From Longimicrobiales bacterium (lineage in GTDB: Bacteria > Gemmatimonadota > Gemmatimonadetes > Longimicrobiales > Gaopeijiaceae), in the NCBI GenBank assembly GCA_022428035.1, contig JAKMDG010000477.1, positions 1-6,975 of the forward strand: DNA of 6,975 bases, in the 5' to 3' direction. The position numbers and the translations under genes were made by a program. A model generated the notes under the pieces. It searched no databases, had not been told where the DNA came from, and saw nothing but the letters and a program-made list of their open reading frames with translations. Shown in pieces: positions 1-6,237 of this stretch (its first letter is position 1; the number at the start of each line of letters is the position of its first letter).

Positions 1-144
1 CTGGAAGCCTGCGTCGGCGTTGCCGCTGGTGACGCCGACGGGCATGCTGATGATCCTCTGGATGGACGCGTCCCCCGGCGTATCCCCTGGATCGACCGCA
101 GCGCGCTCGACAAGCTGGCTCCAGGTCGTGAGCTCTTCACTCAT
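1..144 (-). CDS. Unrecognised protein, N-terminal 48 residues only (runs off left edge)
   Basis: An ATG at 144-142 on the minus strand opens a frame that stays open to the window edge, giving 48 codons. The visible protein begins MSEELTTWSQLVERAAVDPG and continues as a soluble, mildly acidic stretch with no signal peptide, membrane helix or recognisable motif. No strong Shine-Dalgarno sequence precedes the ATG, so the start is tentative. The gene is divergent from the amidohydrolase gene, with about 80 bp between the two starts. I do not recognise the family and the rest of the protein lies outside the window. The claim that it is a real gene rests on the open frame reaching the edge, the divergent arrangement and the lack of a better competing frame. 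Confidence 0.5.
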   Translation of the reverse strand, partial: MSEELTTWSQLVERAAVDPGDTPGDASIQRIISMPVGVTSGNADAGFQ

Positions 145-196
145 TCCGTGTCGAACTTCGACGGTCCGGCCGTTTGCGGCACATTCGTATTCGTAG

Positions 197-227
197 TAAG
201 GCATTCCACATGGTAATCACCGAATGA
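197..227 (+). promoter_or_regulatory. Five-codon leader ORF with Shine-Dalgarno, overlapping the amidohydrolase start
   Basis: TAAGG at 197-201 matches the 5' half of the Shine-Dalgarno consensus and lies 8 nt before an ATG at 210. That ATG reads M-V-I-T-E and stops at TGA 225-227, which overlaps the amidohydrolase ATG (224-226) as ATGA. The amidohydrolase ATG has no ribosome binding site of its own at normal spacing; TAAGG is 22 nt away. Its frame has a stop (TAA 197-199) just upstream and no earlier ATG, GTG or TTG. The arrangement therefore suggests translation reaches the enzyme by termination-reinitiation from the leader. It could also be chance. No convincing -35/-10 pair was found in the 145-223 spacer. 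Confidence 0.4.
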
Positions 228-1693
228 CACTTCGTTCCAGATCTCTGGCTCTCGTGGCTCTCTTGGTTGGCGCCAGCCTCACGCACGCCGTGCCCGGGTT
301 GGACCACGACGTGGCCGCTCAGGTCGCCCCTAGAGCGGGTGACCTGGCGGTCATCGGTGGTCGACTCTGGGACGGAACCGGAGACGTCGCCCGGCCAAAT
401 CCGGGGATCCTGGTCCGCAACGGGACGATCCTCGCGATGGGCGTGTTCGACACGTCGGTGGAGGGTGTCGAGGTCCTTCAGCTGGACTCGCGTCACTTTG
501 TCATGCCGGGTCTGTTCGATCTGCATGCGCACTACGCCGTCGATCTGTTCGGCGAGGGGCGTGTGGACGAGTACACCGTGAACCCCGTGCTCTTTCTGGC
601 GAATGGCGTCACCTCGACCTTCCCGGCCGGAGAAGTGGATCCCGTGGAGGCTCGCCGGGGACGGGAGCGGATCGCGGCGGGCGAGATTCCGGGTCCACGT
701 ATCTACAGCTCTGGACCGTACTGGGGGACGGCCCGTCCGGGCTGGTCGCACGAAGCGATGACACCGGACTCCATTCGGCGAGAGGCGACGCACTGGGCGC
801 TGGCTGGTGCGCGAGGATTCAAGGCCAAGGGTGTCCGGCCCGAGCAACTCGAAGTGGTCATCGAGGTGGCCCACGAGCACGGGCTGACCGTGACCGGCCA
901 CCTGGATTCTGGTTTCCGGCGCAGTGTGAACCCCCGGGACGCGATCCTCATGGGCATCGACCGCATCGAGCACTTCCTCGGTGGAGATGCCCTGTCTTCC
1001 GACCAGTCGGCATATACCTCGCTGGAGGTGTTGGATCTCGACGATGCCGAGACTGCGCGGATGATTCGCGACCAGGCTCGTCTCTTCATCGATCAGGGTG
1101 CCTTCTTCGACGCCACCCTGACCGCGTATGGATACTTCGCGGATCGCGAGCCCGTGGTGTTCGACTACTGGGCCGACGAGATGGGATTCCTGACCCCGTA
1201 CGCCCGCGAGGTCGTCGAGTCGCAGCTGCCGCGCCGGCCCCTCGATCAGTTCCAGCGCATCTACTATGTGAAGCGCGAGACGGTGAAGGCATTCGTCGAC
1301 GCCGGTGGCTCAGGGCAGCTCACGCTGGGGACGGACCACCCGAGCTGGGGTGAGTTCTGGAGTGGATTCGGATCACATCGGGAGCTTCATGCGATGGTGC
1401 TGGCTGGCCTTCCGAATGCTGATGCGCTTCGGGCAGGTACCGTAAATGCAGCCCTGGCCCTGGGGGTATCCGAGCGACTCGGCACCGTAGCGGTGGGCAA
1501 ATACGCGGACCTGCTCATTGTGGAGGGCGACCCGTTGTCCACGATCACGGATACGCGAAACGGCTTCCGAGTGGTGCGCTCCGGGCGGGTCTACGATCCC
1601 GATGAACTCTTCGACTCTGTGCGTGGTCGTATGGGGCCGCTCTCCGCAGGTGAGGCCCAGTGGTGGAAAGGCAACCTTCGACTGGGCCGATGA
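224..1693 (+). CDS. Secreted metal-dependent amidohydrolase (imidazolonepropionase-like)
   Basis: This 489-residue protein belongs to the amidohydrolase superfamily, whose members hydrolyse C-N bonds in cyclic or peptide-like substrates using one or two metal ions in a TIM barrel. A signal peptide is visible (residues 1 to about 22 with core LALVALLVGASL; a cut near AAQ 31-33 is also possible), so it should act in the periplasm or outside. The N-terminal beta domain has the usual GGRLWDGTG and the barrel opens with PGLFDLHAHY, giving metal ligands H101 and H103. K200 or K202 (GFKAKG) is the likely carboxylated lysine, H226 (TGHL) and H250 (IEHF) the next ligands, and D371 (TLGTDH) the catalytic aspartate. 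The C-terminal GTVAVGKYADLLIVEGDPL segment is a family hallmark. All expected ligands are present, so it is probably active, but the substrate cannot be named; dipeptidase-like and cyclic-amide substrates are both possible. The start is fixed by an in-frame stop at 197-199. It overlaps the next gene by 4 nt. Confidence 0.9.
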   Translation: MTLRSRSLALVALLVGASLTHAVPGLDHDVAAQVAPRAGDLAVIGGRLWDGTGDVARPNPGILVRNGTILAMGVFDTSVEGVEVLQLDSRHFVMPGLFDLHAHYAVDLFGEGRVDEYTVNPVLFLANGVTSTFPAGEVDPVEARRGRERIAAGEIPGPRIYSSGPYWGTARPGWSHEAMTPDSIRREATHWALAGARGFKAKGVRPEQLEVVIEVAHEHGLTVTGHLDSGFRRSVNPRDAILMGIDRIEHFLGGDALSSDQSAYTSLEVLDLDDAETARMIRDQARLFIDQGAFFDATLTAYGYFADREPVVFDYWADEMGFLTPYAREVVESQLPRRPLDQFQRIYYVKRETVKAFVDAGGSGQLTLGTDHPSWGEFWSGFGSHRELHAMVLAGLPNADALRAGTVNAALALGVSERLGTVAVGKYADLLIVEGDPLSTITDTRNGFRVVRSGRVYDPDELFDSVRGRMGPLSAGEAQWWKGNLRLGR

Positions 1694-2211
1694 AGCTGAC
1701 GCTGGAGGAGCTGGCGATCGCCGAGGCCGCACGCGCGGAGCTTCTCGAAACCCCGCTGCCTCCCGCTATGGGTCAGGTCGGTTGCCTTGCCGCAATTGCG
1801 GGGGTCCTGGTCCTGGTGGTGTGGCCCCCGGTTGTCGAAGCGCTGCCCCTGCTGTCTTTCTTCACACCGTTCATGATGCTCTTTGCCGTCCTGGGCGTCG
1901 TCGGTGGACCCGTCTTCCTCATGTTCGGCGGCCAGTCGGGTCGGAATGCCGCGAGGGCGGCCATCGAGGCGTCATTGCGGGTATTCGAGGACGCGAATGC
2001 GGATCGTGACGAACTGCTTCGCGCAGCGGCGGTGCTGCTCGAGCGGGCGTACATATCTCAGGGACCGTCGACCGAGTTGATCATGGACGTGGCCGAAGCC
2101 CGCGATCGGGTTGGTGCGGGTTTGGGGTTGGTGCTGGAGGTTGAGCGCCACTTTTCCCAACGGTTCGGGAGTTGGCCCGTGTTCGACTCATCGGAGGACG
2201 CAGATGAGTGA
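1690..2211 (+). CDS. Small membrane protein of unknown function, coupled to the amidohydrolase gene
   Basis: The 173-residue product starts at the ATG of an ATGA overlap with the amidohydrolase stop. An ATG 30 nt further upstream (1660) is in the same frame, but it would overlap the enzyme gene more and has no better ribosome binding site. The protein has an acidic helical N-terminus (MKLTLEELAIAEAARAELLE), two predicted membrane helices (about 27-47 and 55-79) separated by a short turn, then a soluble tail of about 90 residues. That tail is helical and rich in Ala, Glu and Arg (for example RAAIEASLRVFEDANADRDE, then LLRAAAVLLERAY). I do not recognise the family. The overlap and lack of a Shine-Dalgarno site indicate translational coupling with the amidohydrolase, so the two are probably made together. 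A functional link is only an inference. The stop region contains a GGAGG that could serve the following short ORF. Confidence 0.75.
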   Translation: MKLTLEELAIAEAARAELLETPLPPAMGQVGCLAAIAGVLVLVVWPPVVEALPLLSFFTPFMMLFAVLGVVGGPVFLMFGGQSGRNAARAAIEASLRVFEDANADRDELLRAAAVLLERAYISQGPSTELIMDVAEARDRVGAGLGLVLEVERHFSQRFGSWPVFDSSEDADE

Positions 2212-2257
2212 CCAGACATCCCGTTCGGTCTGTGGGTGGTCGCGCCACACAGACTGA
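2204..2257 (+). other. Possible 17-residue leader peptide or remnant gene start
   Basis: ATG at 2204 is preceded by GGAGG (2193-2197) with 6 nt spacing, the best ribosome binding site in this half of the window. It overlaps the end of the upstream gene in another frame. The reading frame gives MSDQTSRSVCGWSRHTD and then TGA. Its last third lies inside a hairpin (2228-2254). It could be a leader peptide for the downstream gene, or the surviving start of a third operon gene broken by a frameshift. The GGAGG is also part of the upstream coding sequence, so chance is a real possibility. I recognise no homology. Confidence 0.25.
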
Positions 2258-2466
2258 TGCAGGTGAGGCGATCGCAGCTCTCGGGCGGCGATCGAATGTG
2301 ATCGATTGCTGGACAACCCTGTGTGGCGCCCGCGCTCCTGCTTATGAGCGCCGGACGCAGTGGGCCGAGAACCTCGCGCGAGACGAGACGCTCGCGTGCC
2401 GAACCATTCAACCCTAGATAAGTCCTGTGTGTCTGTCGCCTTTCACGAATCCGAACCTGGCCCGAT
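2212..2466 (+). other. Non-genic gap with inverted repeats
   Basis: No convincing full-length gene lies in these 255 bp. A GTG-started 69-codon frame (2208-2417) looks non-coding, with mixed third-position bases and an odd composition. There is structure. Hairpin A pairs 2228-2233 with 2249-2254 and 2236-2239 with 2245-2248, with a GG bulge and the five-base loop TCGCG. GCGCCACACAG at 2242-2252 is exactly the reverse complement of 2319-2329, and forming this 11-bp pairing would break hairpin A. A third hairpin pairs GCGCTC 2332-2337 with GAGCGC 2346-2351. No T-tract follows any of them, so they are not typical terminators. No clear promoter for the 2467 gene was found; TAGATA (2415-2420) has no matching -35. 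Confidence 0.4.
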
Positions 2467-3057
2467 ATGAACTCCGATGACGTCTCACCCTGGCTGATCC
2501 GTGGGATTTACCTCTTCGGTTTCGCACTGATCTTGCATGCGGTGATCGACTTGTCGACGACGGTGTGGCCGCTTCGGGTCACGGAAATGTCGTGGCGGTA
2601 CGGGTTCCTGGGTCTCGGGGCGGGGTACCTTCAGACGCCGACGCTGGGGCTCCTTCTCATCGCGGGAACGGCACTCTGGCAAGGTGATCTGGGTCTCGCA
2701 CGTGGAGTGGGTGCCGCACTCACAGTCAGTGCTCTCGTGCTTATGCTCGCGGTTGCCCTCTTCATGCTCGACGTGGTTCAGGTCCGCCAATTAGCGGCAG
2801 CTGAGGCTCAGGCGGGTGTGCTCTACGGAGGCCTCTGGCAGGCGGTGAAGTATGTGCTGGCCTCCATCATTCTGGCAGCGATGGGACGTGGACTCATCCA
2901 GAGTGTGAAGACCGCGCGTAGCGAAGTTCCGCTTGCTCCGGTGCGCGGCCCCCTCATCGGATCCGCGGCCGCACCACCCAGGCCCGCAGGGCGTCCGAAC
3001 GAGGACGTAGACGGCAACGAGGACGAGGACGACGAAGAAGACGAGAACGACGACTAG
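2467..3057 (+). CDS. Four-helix membrane protein with acidic C-terminal tail, function unknown
   Basis: The 196-residue protein has four predicted membrane helices (about 10-34, 46-71, 79-104 and 120-145), then a basic, proline- and alanine-rich linker. It ends in a tail in which 14 of the last 19 residues are Asp or Glu (D/E-rich from about 178 to 196). Helix 1 carries H24 and D28, and the loop to helix 2 is short (WPLRVTEMSWRYG). I do not recognise a family. The layout resembles small uncharacterised inner-membrane proteins. A stop at 2419-2421 and the absence of other ATG or GTG codons fix the start at 2467, but no Shine-Dalgarno site precedes it, so translation may be leaderless or weak. 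It lies 255 bp beyond the previous operon, probably with its own control, and is followed by a strong terminator hairpin. The tail could bind cations or basic proteins; that is a guess from charge alone. Confidence 0.75.
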   Translation: MNSDDVSPWLIRGIYLFGFALILHAVIDLSTTVWPLRVTEMSWRYGFLGLGAGYLQTPTLGLLLIAGTALWQGDLGLARGVGAALTVSALVLMLAVALFMLDVVQVRQLAAAEAQAGVLYGGLWQAVKYVLASIILAAMGRGLIQSVKTARSEVPLAPVRGPLIGSAAAPPRPAGRPNEDVDGNEDEDDEEDENDD

Positions 3058-3080
3058 CTGCACCTGGTACAGACGCACTT

Positions 3081-3120
3081 CGGGGCGGGCTATCGTGATA
3101 CGACGGCCCGCCCCGTTTGC
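3081..3120 (+). terminator. GC-rich hairpin terminator between convergent genes
   Basis: CGGGGCGGGC (3081-3090) pairs perfectly over 10 bp with GCCCGCCCCG (3106-3115), leaving a 15-nt loop in which TCGT and ACGA can add a small inner stem. It lies 24 nt after the stop of the four-helix protein gene and is followed by TTTGCGTT, a weak T-run, so it fits termination of rightward transcription. The other side has no T-run in the leftward direction, but the perfect stem could still block leftward transcripts from the TPR gene, whose stop is about 60 bp away. Confidence 0.75.
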
Positions 3121-3174
3121 GTTCAGTCCGACGTCCCTCCTCCCACGTGAAGAGGGTGTCTCTTCCGGCTGGCT

Positions 3175-4776
3175 CTAGAAGATCGGTCCTCTCAGGTACG
3201 TGTCGGACCGGGCCCATGCTTCCCGGAACTCCGCATTCACTTGGTCCGCTTCGGCGGTCTTGCCCTGAGCGCGCAGCGCATGCTCAAGGCCGTACAGCGA
3301 CCAACCGTTATGAGGGTGCTTGCGGAGTTCGTGCTGGAACGCATTCTCCGCATCCTCGTACCGCCCGGCCTCGTTGAGGGCATCTCCCAGCCACGTGTAG
3401 ATGGAGAAGGGCAGGGGCTCTGGTTCGTCGTAACGCAGGCCGTCTTCGATCTCACCCCCGGCACGTAGGACCTCGATCGCCTGCTCGAGCTCACCATTTG
3501 CGCGCAGGATCTCACCCTCGAGAATCGCACCGACGACACCGAGAAGCTGAGTAGCTGAGTGGCCGCGGAAGTTGTCGTCCGGATCTTCTTCGATCGCGGT
3601 TTCGATGAGGTGGAGATACCAGCGTGCTGTGCCCTCGTCACCCATGCGGAGGTGCGCGTAGCCCTTACCGAAGTCATAGAGACCCCGGAAGACGGTGCCC
3701 TCGGGCGCCTCTCGGAGGTCCATGATGTCGTCGAAGCGACCGAAGCGAACCATGGTCAAGGCTTCGTAGAAGGTGGCGCCGTCCATGAGATCGGCGTAAT
3801 CCCGTCCCGCCTGGATCGCGACTGCACTCTGACCATCGTTGGAGGCGGCAAACAGCAACATATGCAGGTTGTGCGACGGATAGATCGCGAAGCCTTCGCC
3901 ATGAGCGGCTTTCAGATCCGAGTGCCACGCATCCGTATTCGCCCGAACCGCATCGCCCCATCGACCGATTCGGTTGTACGTGTGCGAGGGCATGTGCTGA
4001 ATGTGACTCGCACCGGGGATCGACTGCCCGAGGTAGTCTGCACAACCCTCAGCCAGACCGGGTTCCTGGGTGGGCTCGGTAGCATGGATGTACAGATGGC
4101 ACGCGCCCGGATGAGTGATGTCCTGGTCCAGCACGGACTCCAGCACACGGTGGATCTCCTGTACCTCGGGATTGTTGACATCCCAGGTACCTCGTCGCGG
4201 CTGAAGCAGCATGAGCGACTCGCCGGCTAGAAAGCCGATGTCCAGGTCGCCCGGATACTCCTCGTAGAGAGCGTTGACGACTTCGGCCCATGTCTCATCG
4301 AGTGAACGTCGTCTGTCCGCGTCGTGCTCCTGCTCATATCGAATGGCCATCGCTTCGATCAACGCGCGCTCGACATCGGACGCATGGTCACTGGACAGCT
4401 CGAGCGCTTTCTGGATTGCGGCATACGCACGAGGCGCGTCGGGGGACGTCATGGGGCCGTTCAGATACGAGCCCCAGGCCCACGCCTCTCCGAAGTAACA
4501 CATGGCGCAATCGGCATCGAGCTTCCAAGCCTCCCGGAACGATCGAGCGGCGAGGTTCGGGTCGAAGGCGTACATCAACTGGATGCCCTGATCGAAGTAC
4601 ATCTGCGCCTGTTGCGACGATGTCGTGATCGTACGCGCGAACGGTCCCAGGCCACGACCGTCGTGATGCATGGGCATCGGGTCGTCGAAGTCCGGCGGGA
4701 GATCAACGTCCTGAGCTTCGAGCTGAGGGGTGATGAAGGCGCTTACGAGGAGCGCGGCGGCAAGACATCGACGCAT
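3175..4776 (-). CDS. Secreted TPR-repeat protein with clustered histidine motifs
   Basis: The 533-residue protein starts MRRCLAAALLVSAFITPQ, a clean signal peptide with a probable cut after LEA (residue 21), so it is exported. I chose the ATG at 4776-4774 because it places the signal peptide at the N-terminus. In-frame ATGs at 4809 and 4842 would add 11 or 22 residues in front of it, and none of the three has a clear ribosome binding site. TPR-like helical pairs are visible at about 57-90, 92-126, 266-292, 455-489 and 490-523 (for example GDALNEAGRYEDAENAFQHE). Between them lie histidine motifs: HLYIHATE (H227, H231, E234), GASHIQHMPSHTY (H258, H261, H265) and SHNLHML (H302, H305). From memory, similar motifs recur in large secreted TPR proteins of Acidobacteriota and Gemmatimonadota, whose function is unknown. 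They could form a metal site. The gene is divergent from soxCD, but there is no direct evidence of a shared role. Confidence 0.85.
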   Translation of the reverse strand: MRRCLAAALLVSAFITPQLEAQDVDLPPDFDDPMPMHHDGRGLGPFARTITTSSQQAQMYFDQGIQLMYAFDPNLAARSFREAWKLDADCAMCYFGEAWAWGSYLNGPMTSPDAPRAYAAIQKALELSSDHASDVERALIEAMAIRYEQEHDADRRRSLDETWAEVVNALYEEYPGDLDIGFLAGESLMLLQPRRGTWDVNNPEVQEIHRVLESVLDQDITHPGACHLYIHATEPTQEPGLAEGCADYLGQSIPGASHIQHMPSHTYNRIGRWGDAVRANTDAWHSDLKAAHGEGFAIYPSHNLHMLLFAASNDGQSAVAIQAGRDYADLMDGATFYEALTMVRFGRFDDIMDLREAPEGTVFRGLYDFGKGYAHLRMGDEGTARWYLHLIETAIEEDPDDNFRGHSATQLLGVVGAILEGEILRANGELEQAIEVLRAGGEIEDGLRYDEPEPLPFSIYTWLGDALNEAGRYEDAENAFQHELRKHPHNGWSLYGLEHALRAQGKTAEADQVNAEFREAWARSDTYLRGPIF

Positions 4777-4854
4777 GGTCAGATACTCTGAGACGGTGAA
4801 CCTAAGCATGTGAATCTGTTTCGCGGGGGCGCCTCCGTCCACTTTCGCAGACCG

Positions 4855-4883
4855 TTGCCAACGCGTGAATGCCTCGGTCTACT
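4855..4883 (+). promoter_or_regulatory. Candidate sigma-70-type promoter for soxCD
   Basis: TTGCCA (4855-4860, five of six matches to TTGACA) and TCTACT (4878-4883, four of six to TATAAT) are separated by 17 nt, the ideal spacing. Transcription would begin near 4890, leaving a leader of about 90 nt before the soxC ATG. The site lies in the 204-bp divergent spacer between the TPR gene and soxC. No equally good pair was found for the leftward gene. In a high-GC genome such matches do occur by chance. Confidence 0.5.
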
Positions 4884-4901
4884 GCGTCGTGCCATCGTTG
4901 C

Positions 4902-4971
4902 TCGGGGCCCTCTGGCCGATCAGGCTCGAGCACATCAGGTTGATCGCGCCGCTCGTGCCCCGACCGAGGAG
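4902..4971 (+). promoter_or_regulatory. Possible folded leader ending at the soxC ribosome binding site
   Basis: TCGGGGC (4902-4908) pairs with GCCCCGA (4957-4963). Inside it, CGAGC (4927-4931) pairs with GCTCG (4951-4955), stacking almost directly on the 3' side. The outer helix ends 2 nt before GAGGAG (4966-4971), the Shine-Dalgarno site that lies 9 nt before the soxC ATG. The ribosome binding site is well supported and decides the start. The fold is only a candidate for control of soxC translation and matches no riboswitch class I know. Confidence 0.4.
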
Positions 4972-4980
4972 ACCGACTCG

Positions 4981-6237
4981 ATGCCCCGTGACGGACGTAG
5001 TAAACTCTCACGCCGCGCCTGGATCACGACGACCTCCGGCGTCATTGCTGCAGGCCTCGTGAAGACGCAGACGGATGCGATCAAGCTCGTCGCTCAGGAG
5101 GCTCCCTCGGACCCGACCAGGGTGCCGGGCAAACTGGTCTCAGAACTCGGCGGTCGGGCCCCTGCCGAAGAGCCCAAACGACTCGTCCGGGCTCAGGCCC
5201 TCTCGTCCTCCTCTCGGACGCCGCTGGCTGATCTCATGGGAACGATCACGCCGGCTGACCTTCACTTCGAACGGCATCACGCTGGCGTTCCGGACATCCG
5301 GCTCGAGGATCACGAGCTCCTCGTGCATGGCATGGTGGAGCGACCGATGGTCTTCCGGATGTCGGATCTGATGCGGTATCCCCAGGTGTCCCGGATCCAG
5401 TTCCTCGAGTGCTCAGGCAACGGCGGCGGCGTCTACAATCGGGATCGGATGCCGACCGAAGTGACGGTGCAGGCGCTGGACGGTCTGCTGAGTACGAGCG
5501 AATGGACCGGCGTCGCGGTGTCGACGATCCTTCGGGAAGTCGGGGTACGGCGAGGAGCGAGCTGGATTCTCGCAGAAGGCAGCGACGCGGCCGTGATGTC
5601 CCGTAGCGTCCCCCTCGACAAGGTGATGGAGGACTCGATGCTGGCGTATGGTCAGAACGGCGAGAGGATTCGTCCTGAGCAAGGGTATCCACTGCGCCTC
5701 TTTAACCCCGGCTACGAGGGAAACACTTCGGTGAAGTGGCTGAGACGGATCGAGGTCACCGATCAACCCACCCACACCCGCGACGAGACCTCGAAGTACA
5801 CGGATCCGCTCGGAGACGGGACGGTCCGTCAGTTCAGCCTGGCGATGGACGCCAAGTCGGTGATCACGTTCCCGTCGTACCCGTACGCACTGCCGGAGAC
5901 GGGCTGGTGGGAAATCCGTGGACTCGCGTGGTCCGGCCGAGGACGCATTACGAGGGTTGAGGTGAGCACCGACGGGGGAGGCACCTGGGTGGATGCCGCC
6001 TTGCAGGGGCCGATCATGGAGAAGTCGACGGTCCGCTTTCGTCACCTGTTCGACTGGAACGGTCGTGACACGGTCATTCTCAGTCGGGCGACGGATGAGA
6101 CGGGGTACGTGCAACCCACGGTCGAGCAGCTTTGGGACGCGCGCGGTACCCGCACGTCGTACCACCAGAACCATCAGCGCGCATGGAAGATCGCGCGCAC
6201 GGGTGAGGTTACGTTCGGACTGGGAGAGCTGGTATGA
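4981..6237 (+). CDS. soxC: Sulfane dehydrogenase molybdoenzyme subunit SoxC
   Basis: This 418-residue protein is a sulfite oxidase-family molybdoenzyme. With SoxD it oxidises the sulfane sulfur of SoxYZ-bound intermediates in the periplasmic Sox pathway. A twin-arginine motif (SRRAWI, residues 10-15) followed by a hydrophobic stretch indicates Tat export of the folded, cofactor-loaded enzyme. The family's SRTPLADLMGTITP (78-91) and HFERHHAGVPDI (95-106) are followed by FLECSGNG (141-148) with C144 as the molybdenum-ligating cysteine. Next comes the GYPLRLFNPGYEG segment (235-247) leading into VKWLRRIEV. The dimerisation domain then contains SGRGRITRVEVSTDGG, ATDETGYVQPT and YHQNHQRAWKI. These favour SoxC over SorA or YedY. 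A GTG at 4810 would add 57 residues, but the ATG at 4981 has the ribosome binding site and puts the Tat signal at the N-terminus. It overlaps soxD by ATGA, matching a two-gene operon. Confidence 0.92.
   Translation: MPRDGRSKLSRRAWITTTSGVIAAGLVKTQTDAIKLVAQEAPSDPTRVPGKLVSELGGRAPAEEPKRLVRAQALSSSSRTPLADLMGTITPADLHFERHHAGVPDIRLEDHELLVHGMVERPMVFRMSDLMRYPQVSRIQFLECSGNGGGVYNRDRMPTEVTVQALDGLLSTSEWTGVAVSTILREVGVRRGASWILAEGSDAAVMSRSVPLDKVMEDSMLAYGQNGERIRPEQGYPLRLFNPGYEGNTSVKWLRRIEVTDQPTHTRDETSKYTDPLGDGTVRQFSLAMDAKSVITFPSYPYALPETGWWEIRGLAWSGRGRITRVEVSTDGGGTWVDAALQGPIMEKSTVRFRHLFDWNGRDTVILSRATDETGYVQPTVEQLWDARGTRTSYHQNHQRAWKIARTGEVTFGLGELV

Noticed and set aside
173..202. TTGCGG with TAGTAA or TAAGGC as a promoter for the amidohydrolase
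   Set aside because: Spacing or match to consensus is poor for each combination, and TAAGG is better explained as a Shine-Dalgarno site.
137..973. Minus-strand open frame (278 codons) antisense to the amidohydrolase
   Set aside because: It overlaps the catalytic region of a clear enzyme gene and its translation has no recognisable domain.
2208..2417. 69-codon GTG-started frame overlapping the previous stop
   Set aside because: Third-position base use is unlike that of the neighbouring genes, and the product has no recognisable features and no helix or signal pattern. The overlap alone is too little support.
2413..2421. TAGATA as a -10 box for the 2467 gene
   Set aside because: No acceptable -35 sequence lies 15-19 nt upstream.
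3559..4230. Plus-strand open frame of 223 codons antisense to the TPR gene
   Set aside because: The opposite strand has a signal peptide, TPR helices and ordered motifs. The plus-strand frame is a codon-bias shadow.
4777..4842. Upstream ATG starts (4809, 4842) for the TPR protein
   Set aside because: They place 11 or 22 residues ahead of a clean MRR-type signal peptide and have no better ribosome binding site.
4810..4980. GTG start giving SoxC 57 extra N-terminal residues
   Set aside because: It would bury the twin-arginine signal inside the protein. The ATG at 4981 has GAGGAG 9 nt upstream, and the candidate promoter lies inside the extension.
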